Shown piece after piece: positions 19,167 to 29,952 of a DNA stretch of 64,000 nt (the stretch's first letter is position 1; every line of letters starts with the position of its first letter). The translations under genes were made by a program, and so were the position numbers. The notes beneath the pieces were generated by a model. It did not search any database. It had not been told where the DNA came from and saw nothing but the letters and a program-made list of their open reading frames with translations. Source of the DNA: an uncultured Clostridium sp. (lineage in GTDB: Bacteria > Bacillota > Clostridia > TANB77 > CAG-508); contig CANSOA010000002.1 in assembly GCA_947648495.1 (NCBI GenBank), positions 62,001-126,000 on the forward strand, written 5' to 3'.

Positions 19167-19793
19167 TTATCCGTAACACCAAACTTCTCTACTGCCTGTT
19201 ACTTCAAAACCGTTTTGAGCATTATCGGAATCTGCAAAGTGTCCAAGTTCTACTGAATGGTCACATACCGCATCCCACGCCGCTTCAACAGAAACCTTTT
19301 TCCAAGTTACAAGGCGCCTGATCAATTCCAAATCTTTACATGCGCCCTCTGTTTTTGTCATCACTCTGCTATTTCGCTCTGGTGCGTAGTCTTTAAATGT
19401 ATATACCCACCAATTATAGGATTTTTCTACCGCAGGCGGTAATCCTGGCTGATACACCAATTCTCCCGTAACTGGGTCAAAGGATGGATCAATCGCCATG
19501 CAAGTAAAGGCATGCAACCTGCCTTTTACTCTGGCATCCAAAAACAGCTCCTTTGTTTGGTCCTGTTTGTAAGTTCTTGGCTCATATTGTAGCCAATCCG
19601 CATCCAGCTGAAATGCTAAAGGATTAATCCGCCGTTCAAACTCGCTTTGTGGAACATAGATTTTCTTCTTTGGCACAATAAGTTCAGATGCCATATCAAA
19701 TTCCAGCTCGATTTTAGATACGCCACTCGGTACTACAAATTTAATAGACCGTCCTTCAGAACTCTTGATTTCTTTCTGTGTTATTTTACTCAT
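19167..19793 (-). CDS. Hypothetical accessory protein (208 aa) ending ...TGSREVWCYG
   Basis: Intact ORF with RBS; atypically GC-rich codons including CGG-Arg; N-terminal fragment also at 63595-63696. Confidence 0.65.
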   Translation of the reverse strand: MSKITQKEIKSSEGRSIKFVVPSGVSKIELEFDMASELIVPKKKIYVPQSEFERRINPLAFQLDADWLQYEPRTYKQDQTKELFLDARVKGRLHAFTCMAIDPSFDPVTGELVYQPGLPPAVEKSYNWWVYTFKDYAPERNSRVMTKTEGACKDLELIRRLVTWKKVSVEAAWDAVCDHSVELGHFADSDNAQNGFEVTGSREVWCYG

Positions 19794-19908
19794 ATTTTTG
19801 TCCTCCTTTTTGAAATCTTATTCAAATATTAGAATATATTTTATGTGAATTAGCAAGTAGTTTGGGAAAAATTGTTAATTTAGCGTGTCGATACTACTTT
19901 TTAAGAGT

Positions 19909-20787
19909 TTAATCATTATTTTTTTCCATCACACTTCTTAGTTTTTGCAATCCTAAAATAACCAAACCTCCTATCACAAAAAATCCAATACTAAACGTCT
20001 GCAAACTCATTGCCTCTTGTGGCATATCTAATGTCGTAGGACCTTGCACAATGGAATAAAGCGAACCAATCATCAAACCAATAATACAATAAATGGTTTG
20101 ACTTCTATATTTTTTTAGGCACATTCGAATGATTTTTATCACAGAAACGACTCCAACAATAATTCCCAATCCAAATACAAACAATGCTGGAAAATACGAA
20201 AAATTCATATGCAAAAATTCCTTTATGGCTGAAACAATTGGCAAATATAAACCAAAAATCAACAACAACGTTGACCCTGAAATTCCCGGCAAAACCATTG
20301 CCGTAATTGCAATTGCTCCTGTTACAAAAATATAAACACCAGAACCAAATGTCAAACTGCTAATATTTACATCACTAGCTGGATTAAAAACAGAGATTAA
20401 AATAACAATTCCCGCACCAACAATGGTAAATAAAATGTTAGCATATTTGCCTTTTATCACTTCTTTTTCTTCCAATATTACCAAAGGAATAGAAAATAAA
20501 ACAAATCCCAAAAACATTGAGCTTACTAAATAAATATGGCTTTCAAAAACATTTGCCAATACTAACATAGCTAAAACAAATCCTGCTATCCAGCCAATTC
20601 CCAATTTAATTAGAAAAAAGATTGCCTCTTTTCTTTCTTCTTTTGTGCCTGAAATCAAGTTATCCAGTGAGTTAATAAATGTATCATAAAATCCTAATAA
20701 AAATGCAATCGTTCCTCCTGAAACTCCTGGAACACTGTCTGCTAATGCCATACAAAATCCCCTAATAAAATTTAGCGCATAATTCAT
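19909..20787 (-). CDS. DUF368-family membrane protein
   Basis: RGFCMALADSVPGVSGGTIAFLLGFYDTFI; VLPGISGSTLLLIFGLY. Confidence 0.85.
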   Translation of the reverse strand: MNYALNFIRGFCMALADSVPGVSGGTIAFLLGFYDTFINSLDNLISGTKEERKEAIFFLIKLGIGWIAGFVLAMLVLANVFESHIYLVSSMFLGFVLFSIPLVILEEKEVIKGKYANILFTIVGAGIVILISVFNPASDVNISSLTFGSGVYIFVTGAIAITAMVLPGISGSTLLLIFGLYLPIVSAIKEFLHMNFSYFPALFVFGLGIIVGVVSVIKIIRMCLKKYRSQTIYCIIGLMIGSLYSIVQGPTTLDMPQEAMSLQTFSIGFFVIGGLVILGLQKLRSVMEKNND

Positions 20788-21080
20788 ACTCCTTCTCCTT
20801 TCTATTTTTCCTTTTATGGATTTTTCAAGTTCTTGTATTGTATCATATATTTTAATTTTTGCAAACTATTTCCTTTAAGATTTTTCCAAAAATGTTTTTT
20901 CCACAAAAAAAGAAATAATCAGCGATTATTTCTCTTTTAAGTCTTTGTTTTTAGGTTTGGTGAAAATGTACCTGTGTTTTAAAGGGCATTTTAAGCAACT
21001 TTTTATTATTTAATGTTTTATGTTTATTTATATCAAAAAGTGCTTTCTCGTCCCTCCTAGTACGTTATCCAAAATTTCAT

Positions 21081-22238
21081 TTACTCAATATTCCAACTTC
21101 CGTCTTCTAATTGTTCCCCTGAAACATTAGATGGCAAAACCACAACTGGGCAAATACTTAATTCTCGTCCAGGAGTGTCGTTCATAAAACTGTAATTACC
21201 ATGAAGACCAGTACAATCCATAGAAGTTGTAATAAAAATACAATCTTCAGTATAAGCTGAAGGTGTACTCAAATACCACGCGTTATATCTAAGATACATA
21301 TTATAATCTTCATAGTTTAATCCATTATTCAATTGTTCAGCTATCACATCTGATGGATTAGCTGAAGTTCCAACATAATATCCATACAACCCATCTTGCA
21401 TTGTTTCCTCTGTTTTCCTTGTATAAACAGATTTACGATTTGGGTTCGCATTCCAGCTCGCTACCCATGTCTCTAAATCTATTGCGCCTTTAGCAACTGC
21501 TTTTTTTGCTTTTAATTCTGGTGATAATAAATCGTTCCATAAATTTGGTGTTTCTAATTTTTGTATTAAATCTGCTCTACTCCCATCAAAATATACATGC
21601 ATATCTCCATTTGTATTTAAACCTGCATTAGTTGCTAAACCTGTTGCATTGGATAGTTCTGTTCCCATAATCATAATTATTTCATTCTTTAACTCATCTT
21701 TATAAAATACTCTCCAGTTATCCAATGTTACACCATTTACTTCTACACTATAATTTACCTTATCTCCATAATTTGTTGCACTAATTTGACTTGCTAAAGA
21801 TTTTTTAGTTCCTGTATTTCCTCCTGTCGTGTCACTACCTGTCCACTCTACTTTCCCATCTACAATTTCTCCCGACGAAATCGGTTTTCCATTTTTCGAG
21901 ACTTCTACTTTCCCATCTTTAATTTGTACTGTATAGCCTCCTTCTGTTGTTCTTGCTTCTGATAATTGTGTTTGTATATACGCTTCAATTGTTCCTACTC
22001 CAGCATTATTATTCACATATCTTTCTTCATAATACTTCGTCACAATTTCCGCCAACACCAAATTTGCCTGTTCTTCTGCTGACGCCCTTTCATTGACATC
22101 TACCGCATTTGTCGCTCTTTTTAATATTCCATTTTCTCCCGCTACTAAACTTAGCGTTACTCCTGCTAGGATTAATAATACGATTATCGTTATTACCAAT
22201 GCAATTAATGTAATACCATTTTCTTTTTTTAATTTCAT
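21081..22238 (-). CDS. Prepilin-type N-terminal domain protein
   Basis: MKLKKENGITLIALVITIIVLLILAGVTLSLVAGENGILKRA. Confidence 0.75.
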   Translation of the reverse strand: MKLKKENGITLIALVITIIVLLILAGVTLSLVAGENGILKRATNAVDVNERASAEEQANLVLAEIVTKYYEERYVNNNAGVGTIEAYIQTQLSEARTTEGGYTVQIKDGKVEVSKNGKPISSGEIVDGKVEWTGSDTTGGNTGTKKSLASQISATNYGDKVNYSVEVNGVTLDNWRVFYKDELKNEIIMIMGTELSNATGLATNAGLNTNGDMHVYFDGSRADLIQKLETPNLWNDLLSPELKAKKAVAKGAIDLETWVASWNANPNRKSVYTRKTEETMQDGLYGYYVGTSANPSDVIAEQLNNGLNYEDYNMYLRYNAWYLSTPSAYTEDCIFITTSMDCTGLHGNYSFMNDTPGRELSICPVVVLPSNVSGEQLEDGSWNIE

Positions 22239-22404
22239 TTTTCCTTTCCTCCCTTTTTTGTATTTTCATCGTTTTTATCTTTTGTTTATTTTATCACCGC
22301 CTTTCAATTTTTAAACATAAAAAGACAACTATGTATTAAAATTTTACTTTTCATACATAACTTGTCTTTCTTCTTTATTTATATTTGTAAAAAACTTTTA
22401 AAAC

Positions 22405-22451
<47 letters not shown>

Positions 22452-22502
22452 AATGCCAACGTTTTTGGCTGTTTGATCGAATTTATTCTTCATTTTTTCT
22501 CC

Positions 22503-22532
22503 TTGTAGGGGCGATTATCAATCGCCCGCTTA
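22503..22532. repeat. REP-like palindromic repeat copy 1 (GTAGGGGCGATTATCAATCGCCCGC)
   Basis: Related to copies at 22647, 37390, 43204 and 55901. Confidence 0.7.
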
Positions 22533-22646
22533 ATAAAATTTTTCTGCTACTTTCTATTTTTCTTTTTATTCTGATTTCATATCTGGCATATATATTTCCC
22601 AAAAATATTTTTCCTATTTTCTAATCCTCATTCACGTTTTAATTTA

Positions 22647-22678
22647 GTGCATAAGCGATTAATAATCTCCCCTACGTG
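22647..22678. repeat. REP-like repeat copy 2 (GCATAAGCGATTAATAATCTCCCCTACG)
   Basis: Inverted relative to copy 1. Confidence 0.6.
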
Positions 22679-22716
22679 ATATTATATTCTATAAAATTTT
22701 GTTTGGCAAGAGGTAT

Positions 22717-23628
22717 TTAATTTTTTTTAATTTTCGCCACAAAAAACCCTTCATATAACTCATCTGGACAAATACACAAAGTCCCTTTTATTTTGACTGG
22801 CAATAGCGGAATTTTTTCCATTCCTTCTAATGTGATTGGAACAATTTGTGCATTTGCTTCTTTCACAATTCGACTGACTATTTCCTCATTTTCTTGACAC
22901 AAAATTGAACATGTCGAATATACCATTTCTTGTCCACTTTTTAAAATTCTCATCGCTTTTTGCAACAAACATAATTGCGATTTCACAGATTTTTCAATCA
23001 ATTGCATGGTAAAATTTCTTTTAACATTTGCGTCATTTATATGTAACGTTCCACTTCCACTGCATGGCGCGTCTAGCAAAATATTATCAAATGAGAAAAA
23101 GTCGTCAATTTTACGACTATCTGAAATCATAATGTGTACACCAGTTGCACCTTGTTTTTGTATATTATATTGCAATCGCTTACTACGTATACTGTTGATT
23201 TCACAGGCTGTAATGTGAGCCTTATTTTGGGTTAGGCTCGCTATTTGCGTTGTTTTTCCACCTGGCGCTGCTGTCATATCTAAAATATCTGTGTCAGGCT
23301 GTGGATTTAGTATGATTGGTGGTAACATGGAAGATAAACTTTGCAAATAAATTTCGCCTTTTTTATAAAATTCAAGTTCTTGAATATCTCTTTCTTGTGC
23401 CTTTTTTAAAATGATAGCTTCTGGACTCCATGCTACTTTTTCATATTCAATTTTTAAATTTCTTAGTTTATTTTCTATGGAATTTATATCTGTTTTAATC
23501 GTATTTATACGAAATGTCACTTTTCTATCCATTGTAAATCCATGCACAATTTTTTGCGTAATTTCTTCTCCATACTGCTTATTTAACATATGGGCTAAAA
23601 AATCAGGCAATCTTTCCGATTGGTTCAT
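22717..23628 (-). CDS. NOL1/NOP2/Sun-family (RsmB/RsmF-like) RNA m5C methyltransferase
   Basis: LDMTAAPGGKTTQIASL, LLDAPCSGSGTLHIND, VYSTCSILCQENEEIV. Confidence 0.9.
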   Translation of the reverse strand: MNQSERLPDFLAHMLNKQYGEEITQKIVHGFTMDRKVTFRINTIKTDINSIENKLRNLKIEYEKVAWSPEAIILKKAQERDIQELEFYKKGEIYLQSLSSMLPPIILNPQPDTDILDMTAAPGGKTTQIASLTQNKAHITACEINSIRSKRLQYNIQKQGATGVHIMISDSRKIDDFFSFDNILLDAPCSGSGTLHINDANVKRNFTMQLIEKSVKSQLCLLQKAMRILKSGQEMVYSTCSILCQENEEIVSRIVKEANAQIVPITLEGMEKIPLLPVKIKGTLCICPDELYEGFFVAKIKKN

Positions 23629-23728
23629 AATCTTTCCTCCTGATTTTATTGTATCATATTTTTCTAATTATGTCTAAACACATTCTATTGCTCTTTTTCA
23701 TACTATATATTAAAGGGGGGGAAATATT

Positions 23729-24142
23729 ATGTGCATGAATAAAGGAACAAACAATGAATGTTGCTGTATTTTCAGTATTATTGCTAGTCTAATTGCAGCT
23801 GCTGGAATCGCTGTTGTTTTCTATGCTGGACTTATCACATCTATTATAACTTTAATATATTTTGCTTTAATATTAGGTGTTCTAGGTATTATATATATCC
23901 TATTTACTGTACTTTGTGGTGGAAGACATCAATGCAAAGCAATCAAAGAGTCTTGCTTAATTACAACTTCGATTGGCTCAATTGTTACAAGTGCATTTGC
24001 TTTAAGCTTAACTGCTTTACCAGTTGCTTCTCTTACAGTAGGCATTTTAATTGGTGCTGTCGCATTCTTTTTAATGTCTAACTTGATTACTCTTGCCAAT
24101 ATATTTGTTGGTAAAGCTTGTAACAATCGTTGCGATGACTAA
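23729..24142 (+). CDS. Small hydrophobic membrane protein with Cys-rich termini
   Basis: 137-aa ORF, four hydrophobic stretches, CCC and ACNNRCDD ends. Confidence 0.6.
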   Translation: MCMNKGTNNECCCIFSIIASLIAAAGIAVVFYAGLITSIITLIYFALILGVLGIIYILFTVLCGGRHQCKAIKESCLITTSIGSIVTSAFALSLTALPVASLTVGILIGAVAFFLMSNLITLANIFVGKACNNRCDD

Positions 24143-24194
24143 CTTAGATTTTTAAAAGATAAAACACTGCTCTTTTTAGGAACAGTGTTTTATC

Positions 24195-24512
24195 TTATTT
24201 TTTCTTTTTGGGTTTTGGAACTGGCGTTACTTTTTCTACTTCTGTAACAACCTGATGGCAAATTTCCCTATTATCAATATCTAAAATATAATGCTCTTTT
24301 GCACCTTTGTAGGGAAATCCAACTTCTGCATCTTGCATTTTCTCTTCAATACATTCTAATTTCTTCACAAAAGCAATATTATTACAAACAATTATGACAG
24401 GTTTATCATTGACATAAACCATATATTCCCCAAACATCTTTTTATAGCGAATTTCGCCAATTCCACTTATTTGTTCACACACATATTCTATATATTCTTG
24501 CGTTGTAGCCAT
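24195..24512 (-). CDS. TfoX N-terminal domain protein
   Basis: ISGIGEIRYKKMFGEYMVYVNDKPVIIVCNN. Confidence 0.75.
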   Translation of the reverse strand: MATTQEYIEYVCEQISGIGEIRYKKMFGEYMVYVNDKPVIIVCNNIAFVKKLECIEEKMQDAEVGFPYKGAKEHYILDIDNREICHQVVTEVEKVTPVPKPKKKK

Positions 24513-24527
24513 TTTTTCCTCCTTATT

Positions 24528-24728
24528 CTATTTCATTAAAAAATCCAATATATTCATTCCTGCAGATGTATTTGTTTTATAAAGTTCTGTATAGCCACAC
24601 TTTTTACAAGTTACTGTTACAAATTTTTTATTTTGTACATCAAATAACTTGGAAAAGTCACCTCCTGTTGCTTGAAATTGATCCTTCTCAAATTCTGTGT
24701 TCCCACATTTTACACATTCCCATTCCAT
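24528..24728 (-). CDS. Small zinc-ribbon protein
   Basis: CVKCGNTEFEKDQF...VTCKKCGYTELYK. Confidence 0.75.
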   Translation of the reverse strand: MEWECVKCGNTEFEKDQFQATGGDFSKLFDVQNKKFVTVTCKKCGYTELYKTNTSAGMNILDFLMK

Positions 24729-24788
24729 ATTTTTTCTTTCCTTTCCCTATTTTTTATCGATTTTATCACAAAAATAATCATTTATCAA

Positions 24789-25514
24789 TTATTTCTCAGA
24801 CATTGTCTTTAGTGCATCTTTTGTCACTTTATCCTTGTCCAATTTATCCATTACAAATATGACAATTCCAACTAATAAAATCACTGCTCCATACAAAATC
24901 AAACTCATTTTCCAATTTCCCAATGCCAAATGTTCTCCTGCTAATGTTGACGAAATGACAGAAGGAAAACGGGCAAATGTTGAAATTAAAAAAAACCTAA
25001 TTGGTCGAATTGGCAATAAGCCTGCGACGTAAACCAATAAATCCTTTGGCGTACCCGGAATTAAGAAAAGCATTAGCATAATTCTTTCAATTTTTTTGGG
25101 ATTTTGAAATAATTTACTATTTTCAATTTTAAGAACTTTTTCTTCCTCACAAAAATTACATACAAACTTTCTTCCGAATTTTCTAACCAGCCCAAAAATC
25201 ACAACCGAAATAATACAGGCAGAAAGCATAATAAACAATGTTCCCCAAATGGAGCCATAACACATTCCTGCTAAAATCTCGACTGGTTCACCCGGTACAA
25301 TGATTAAAAATATTTGCGCCACTTGCAATCCAAACAAAGACAACATTCCCCATATTCCTGAACTTTCCACTTTTTCTTTAAAAGCGATTTGTCCTTCTAA
25401 TGAGGATAAATTCTTCATCACAGGAAACAAATATGCCATCATACCAATGATTAATATTAATACAAAAGCTGTTAATATTCTTTTAAAAATTTTTACCTTG
25501 TTTTTTCGACTCAT
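24789..25514 (-). CDS. VTT/DedA-family (TVP38/TMEM64-like) membrane protein
   Basis: IIVPGEPVEILAGMCYGSIWGTL; LIPGTPKDLLVYVAGLLPI. Confidence 0.8.
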   Translation of the reverse strand: MSRKNKVKIFKRILTAFVLILIIGMMAYLFPVMKNLSSLEGQIAFKEKVESSGIWGMLSLFGLQVAQIFLIIVPGEPVEILAGMCYGSIWGTLFIMLSACIISVVIFGLVRKFGRKFVCNFCEEEKVLKIENSKLFQNPKKIERIMLMLFLIPGTPKDLLVYVAGLLPIRPIRFFLISTFARFPSVISSTLAGEHLALGNWKMSLILYGAVILLVGIVIFVMDKLDKDKVTKDALKTMSEK

Positions 25515-26101
25515 ATCATCCCTTCTTTTCCTCTATAAATCAATAAATTATTTGAAATTAATTCTCTTACTTTCATTTTTGGAGATGGATATTTTCTTAA
25601 TATGCCATCATAAATTTGGTGTAGACCTTCTATTTTCTTAAAATCTTCTGGTTTTATAATATCTGGTAATCCTGTTTCAATTCCAGCCTTTTCAATCACA
25701 TATTTTACAAACTCTGCACAATAAAAGGCATGCTCTTTTTGAATTTTTCTATGTAAACCAACCGCAAATAATCCTAAACGATTAAATGTATAATCTTCTT
25801 TTTTCTCTTCAAATTCTTTAATATTCTTGCTTAATTGTTCATATTGTTCCCCTGTTACTTCTAAAGAATACACTTTCGCCCTTGTTTTATAAAAACGTTT
25901 AAATGTTCCACTATCAACAGCTTCATGCACAAATCCACCAGCAAATGGATTGTATGGATGTAATCTTCCAAAACTATACATTTTTTTCAATTCGACATCT
26001 AAAGCAATTGAAACGTGTGTAAATTCATCTTTCGTAAACCATTTTATCATTCTTGATAAAGCCGTTCCTGTGTGTGTTAACACAATATAGATTTTTCGCA
26101 T
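25511..26101 (-). CDS. YiiX/NlpC-like papain-fold protein
   Basis: FTHVSIALDVELKKMYSFGRL...AFYCAEFVKYVIEKAG. Confidence 0.55.
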   Translation of the reverse strand: MRKIYIVLTHTGTALSRMIKWFTKDEFTHVSIALDVELKKMYSFGRLHPYNPFAGGFVHEAVDSGTFKRFYKTRAKVYSLEVTGEQYEQLSKNIKEFEEKKEDYTFNRLGLFAVGLHRKIQKEHAFYCAEFVKYVIEKAGIETGLPDIIKPEDFKKIEGLHQIYDGILRKYPSPKMKVRELISNNLLIYRGKEGMI

Positions 26102-26171
26102 ATTTTTACCTACTTTCTATTTCTACTTCTCTCTCATTATATGTTTCTTGATACTCGTTTATATTTTAATT

Positions 26172-26861
26172 TCAAAATTTGTCTTTTTTATTAGCAAAAA
26201 TTCGATTCATATACTCATCTGGATAATGCTCATCTAAAAACATATCAAATTTATTTTCTGGCTGAATATTTTTTCTTCTTCGCGTCTGTCTTTCCGCTGC
26301 TACGCAGGAAATTGTAATATTAAAAATCATAAAAACTACAACAAAACTGGTCATAACTTTTAAAATTTTGTTACCTACAAATTGCCTCCAATTTTGAATT
26401 TGTGGCATAATCAATATCTCATACAAAATGCCTGCAATTCCCCAATAAGTACAGTGCAATAAACTTGTTCTGCCATTTAAATTAAATCGCAAGTAAGAAT
26501 AATCCCAAGATATTGTACCAAACGCCTTTTCTTGCACAAAGGAACACACATATTCGGTAATTCCGCCAAGTAGCATCGTAATCAAAAATATCTTCACTTT
26601 ATTTTCAGTTTTTATCACATTTAAAATAAGGTAGTATACTATCATTCCAATCCCATAAACTGGTGTAAATGGTCCATAAATCAAGCCTTGCCTAGATTCA
26701 AAATAACCTTTTTGAACCAAAACTACAATCATTTCATAAATGTATCCTATCACACTTCCCAAAATAAATAACCAAAATAGGATTATCAATTCTTCTAAAA
26801 CTTTCTTTTTTTCCACTTCATTGCTCCCTATATTTTTATTGATTATACTTAATATTCCCAT
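26172..26861 (-). CDS. Putative membrane protein (ABC transporter-associated, YmcC-like)
   Basis: GSVIGYIYEMIVVLVQKGYFESRQGLIYGPFTPVYGIG. Confidence 0.7.
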   Translation of the reverse strand: MGILSIINKNIGSNEVEKKKVLEELIILFWLFILGSVIGYIYEMIVVLVQKGYFESRQGLIYGPFTPVYGIGMIVYYLILNVIKTENKVKIFLITMLLGGITEYVCSFVQEKAFGTISWDYSYLRFNLNGRTSLLHCTYWGIAGILYEILIMPQIQNWRQFVGNKILKVMTSFVVVFMIFNITISCVAAERQTRRRKNIQPENKFDMFLDEHYPDEYMNRIFANKKDKF

Positions 26862-27069
26862 TTTTTTGTATTGAATTACCTTACAAAAAACTTACATTTT
26901 TGTAAGACAACTTTCGACATAGTTTTTATCTATCTTAGTTATACCACAAAAAGTCTTGCTTGTTAATAGTATTTTTTGTATTTTAAGAAAACATTAATAT
27001 TTACTTGAAAGACTCTTTATCCAACTTTTGGAGAACCGCACAGTCTGAAATTCTATGTAAAATATGTTA

Positions 27070-27813
27070 TCATTGAATATATTCTTTCAAATACTCCTCC
27101 AAACAAACCCCTAATTCATTCATTTTCACCGCATGTTCTTTTCCTACAAAACGCCAATGCCATGGCTCATAATCTACTTTTGTAATTGCTTCTTTTTCCT
27201 TGTCATAACGCAAAATAAATCCATAATTTTGAGCATTTTCTTTCAGCCACTTAAAACCTGCCGTTTCATCAAAACTATAATCCACATAATTAAAATCAAT
27301 TGCCAACCCCAAATTATGCTCACTCGTACCCGGTTTATTCATGGTATGAAGCACCAACTGTTCTGCCTCCTCACGTGATTTTCCTTGTGCCTCATATTTT
27401 TTTATATTATGTTCAAACAACTTTTCCTGATGTTCCACACTACGATAAGCCGATTGAACCCACACATTTGTAATTCCGTCTTGTTTCATAGCTTCTAGCA
27501 TTTGTTTTAAATCATCAATAGCTCTTACATCAAAATCTCTTATCTTATCAATACTTGCCAAATTAGGAGAAAAATCATTTGGCAGAGCATTTTCCTGATT
27601 TACCAAAACAAGTCTCCAATCCGTTATTTCTACTTTCTTTTCTTCTACCAAATCATTCTCAACCTCATTTTTAGCTGTTTGGTTCTCTGCTTTATTTTCC
27701 ACTACTTGCACTTTATTACGAGGTTCTGACCTCCAAACAATTAGCAAAATAAGCAGAAAAATCAGTATTATACAAATATTTTTTCTTTTTATTTCTTTTC
27801 CATTTTTTTGCAT
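27070..27813 (-). CDS. D-alanyl-D-alanine carboxypeptidase, VanY/M15B family
   Basis: VQSAYRS...GTSEHNLGLAIDF...WLKENAQNYGFILRY...EPWHWRFVG. Confidence 0.9.
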   Translation of the reverse strand: MQKNGKEIKRKNICIILIFLLILLIVWRSEPRNKVQVVENKAENQTAKNEVENDLVEEKKVEITDWRLVLVNQENALPNDFSPNLASIDKIRDFDVRAIDDLKQMLEAMKQDGITNVWVQSAYRSVEHQEKLFEHNIKKYEAQGKSREEAEQLVLHTMNKPGTSEHNLGLAIDFNYVDYSFDETAGFKWLKENAQNYGFILRYDKEKEAITKVDYEPWHWRFVGKEHAVKMNELGVCLEEYLKEYIQ

Positions 27814-28007
27814 TTCAACTACTTCTCTTTCTTAATTTATCTCTTCTTTTTTCTCTTTAAATAATTTTATTACTACTTATTATATCACCTTTTTCACAAA
27901 TTGGGAGAAAAATTTTCTATAAAATTCTTAAAAAATCTAACAATAAAAGTACACTCTAAATATTAGACTTTTATCTAACATTTAAAATGTACTTTATCCT
28001 ATTTTCT

Positions 28008-28661
28008 CTAATCTTTTGCCAAAACCACAACCAATATTTCCCTTGCTCCAGCCTCTTTCAAAACTCGACTACATTCCTGCGAAGTTGCACCTGTTGTATA
28101 AATATCATCTAACAAAACAATTTTCTTATCTTCGACTTCAACATCATTTTGAATAAAAAATGCATGCTGAATATTGGTTTGTCTGGCCTTTCCGCCTAAT
28201 TTGCTTTGTGTTGTAGTATTTATCACTTTTGATAATACATCTTTTTTTACAGGAATTTCTAGACTTTTTCCCAATTCATTTGCAACTAATTCTGTTTGGT
28301 TATAACCTCTTTTTTGCATTTTCTTTTTGTGCATTGGCACTGGAATTATCAAGTCATATTCTTTTAGAATCTGGCTACTTTTTCCATTATGTATCATTAC
28401 ATTGGCAAAAAAATGATTTAAATACGCTTTATTAGAAAATTTATAACGCAAAATCAATTTTCGAACCAAACTTTGGTACTCAAAAAGATACAATAATTTT
28501 TCATATTCTTTATCTTCAATTTCCACTAAATTGGATTTTTCCAATCTTTCTACTCTTGATTTGCACTTTGGGCAAAGCCAATTTTTATCCAATTTTCCAC
28601 AAACACTACACGCTGGTGGAAACAAAAAATCAAGGACAAATTCAAGCATGCTAAATAACAC
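28008..28661 (-). CDS. ComF family protein
   Basis: PPACSVCGKLDKNWLCPKCK; IIPVPMHKKKMQKRGYNQTELVA; IVLLDDIYTTGAT. Confidence 0.88.
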   Translation of the reverse strand: MLFSMLEFVLDFLFPPACSVCGKLDKNWLCPKCKSRVERLEKSNLVEIEDKEYEKLLYLFEYQSLVRKLILRYKFSNKAYLNHFFANVMIHNGKSSQILKEYDLIIPVPMHKKKMQKRGYNQTELVANELGKSLEIPVKKDVLSKVINTTTQSKLGGKARQTNIQHAFFIQNDVEVEDKKIVLLDDIYTTGATSQECSRVLKEAGAREILVVVLAKD

Positions 28662-28722
28662 CTCCTAAATTTGCCCCCAGCAATTTATTTTTTCACATAA
28701 TTGATTCGTCAAAACCAACTCC

Positions 28723-29073
28723 CTATGCTTTTTTTGCAATTTCTGCAATTTCTTTAAATGCTTTTTCGTCTGATACTGCAATTTCTGCCAACATTTTTCG
28801 ATTAATCGTAACATTGGCTTTCTTCAAGCCTGCGATTAATTTACTATATGTTAAACCATTCATTCTTGCAGCCGCATTAATACGCGTAATCCATAACTTT
28901 CTAAAATTTGATTTTCTATCTTTTCTTCCTACATAGGCATACATTCCAGATTTCATGACAGCTTGTTTTGCCATTCTATATCTGTAACGTTTTGCACCAA
29001 AATAACCTTTTGCTTGTTTTAAAACTTTTTTGTGTCTTGCTCTTGTTGTTCTTGCTGTTTTTACTCTTGCCAT
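28723..29073 (-). CDS. rplT: 50S ribosomal protein L20
   Basis: [33 protein letters not shown]. Confidence 0.98.
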   Translation of the reverse strand: MARVKTARTTRARHKKVLKQAKGYFGAKRYRYRMAKQAVMKSGMYAYVGRKDRKSNFRKLWITRINAAARMNGLTYSKLIAGLKKANVTINRKMLAEIAVSDEKAFKEIAEIAKKA

Positions 29074-29101
29074 TTTTTATATCCTTCCTTTCCTTATATT
29101 T

Positions 29102-29308
29102 CTATTTTTTACCATAAGGTAATAATTTTCTAATTGTATTTTCACAAGTTTTATCAGCAATTCCATTTTGAACTCTTGCTGTTAATTTTGTTCTTTTTGT
29201 TTTGGTTGCTAAACGATGTCTTCTGTTGGCTTTTGTTCTTTTTACTTTTCCTAAAGCAGTATATCTATATCTTTTGCTAGCTGCTTTATTTGTTTTTAAT
29301 TTTGGCAT
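29102..29308 (-). CDS. rpmI: 50S ribosomal protein L35
   Basis: MPKLKTNKAASKRYRYTALGKVKR. Confidence 0.97.
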   Translation of the reverse strand: MPKLKTNKAASKRYRYTALGKVKRTKANRRHRLATKTKRTKLTARVQNGIADKTCENTIRKLLPYGKK

Positions 29309-29333
29309 TTTAAGACTACCCCCTTCTTCTTAA

Positions 29334-29831
29334 TTATTTATTTTTTGTTAATATAACAAACATTGTCTTGCCTTCCAATAATGGTCTTTTTTCCACTGAT
29401 GCAAGGTCGGATAAATCTTCAACAAATTTATTTAAAACCTTTTCTCCAATTTTCACATTATTCATTTCTCTTCCTCTAAAGCGCAAAGAAAGTTTTACTT
29501 TATTTCCAGCTTCTAGGAATTTTCTTGCATTTTTGCTTTTAAATTCAAAATCATGGTCACCAATATTGGTAGAAACTCTGATTTCTTTTAATTCAACAGC
29601 TTTTTGATTTTTTCTTGCTTCTTTCTCTTTTTTTGCTTGTTCAAATTTATATTTGCCATAGTTCATGATTTTACAAACAACTGGCTGAGCATTTGGTGAA
29701 ACTAAAACCAAATCCATATCTTGTTCTTCTGCAAGTTCTAAAGCTTTGTCAAAAGGTATTACTCCTTTTTTTTCTCCATCTGCTCCAATTAATTGAACTT
29801 CTTTTGCTTTGATTTGTCTGTTAATCGGCAA
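29334..29831 (-). CDS. infC: Translation initiation factor IF-3
   Basis: VQLIGADGEKKGVIPFDKALELAEEQDMDLVLVSPNAQPVVCKIMNYGKYKFEQ. Confidence 0.98.
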   Translation of the reverse strand: MPINRQIKAKEVQLIGADGEKKGVIPFDKALELAEEQDMDLVLVSPNAQPVVCKIMNYGKYKFEQAKKEKEARKNQKAVELKEIRVSTNIGDHDFEFKSKNARKFLEAGNKVKLSLRFRGREMNNVKIGEKVLNKFVEDLSDLASVEKRPLLEGKTMFVILTKNK

Positions 29832-29932
29832 TTCTTGTTTTATAATGAAACACCTCCAATAAAAAGTTATACATAATTATCTTCTGGGAGTTTTCCTTTG
29901 CTTCACTTGAAAATTCCAAGAAAATAAAAAAT

Positions 29933-29952
29933 GACTTTCTTCAGAAAAAGTC
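29933..29952 (-). promoter_or_regulatory. Attenuator-like terminator hairpin in the infC leader
   Basis: GACTTT-loop-AAAGTC followed by ATTTTTT on the minus strand, ~100 nt upstream of infC. Confidence 0.55.
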
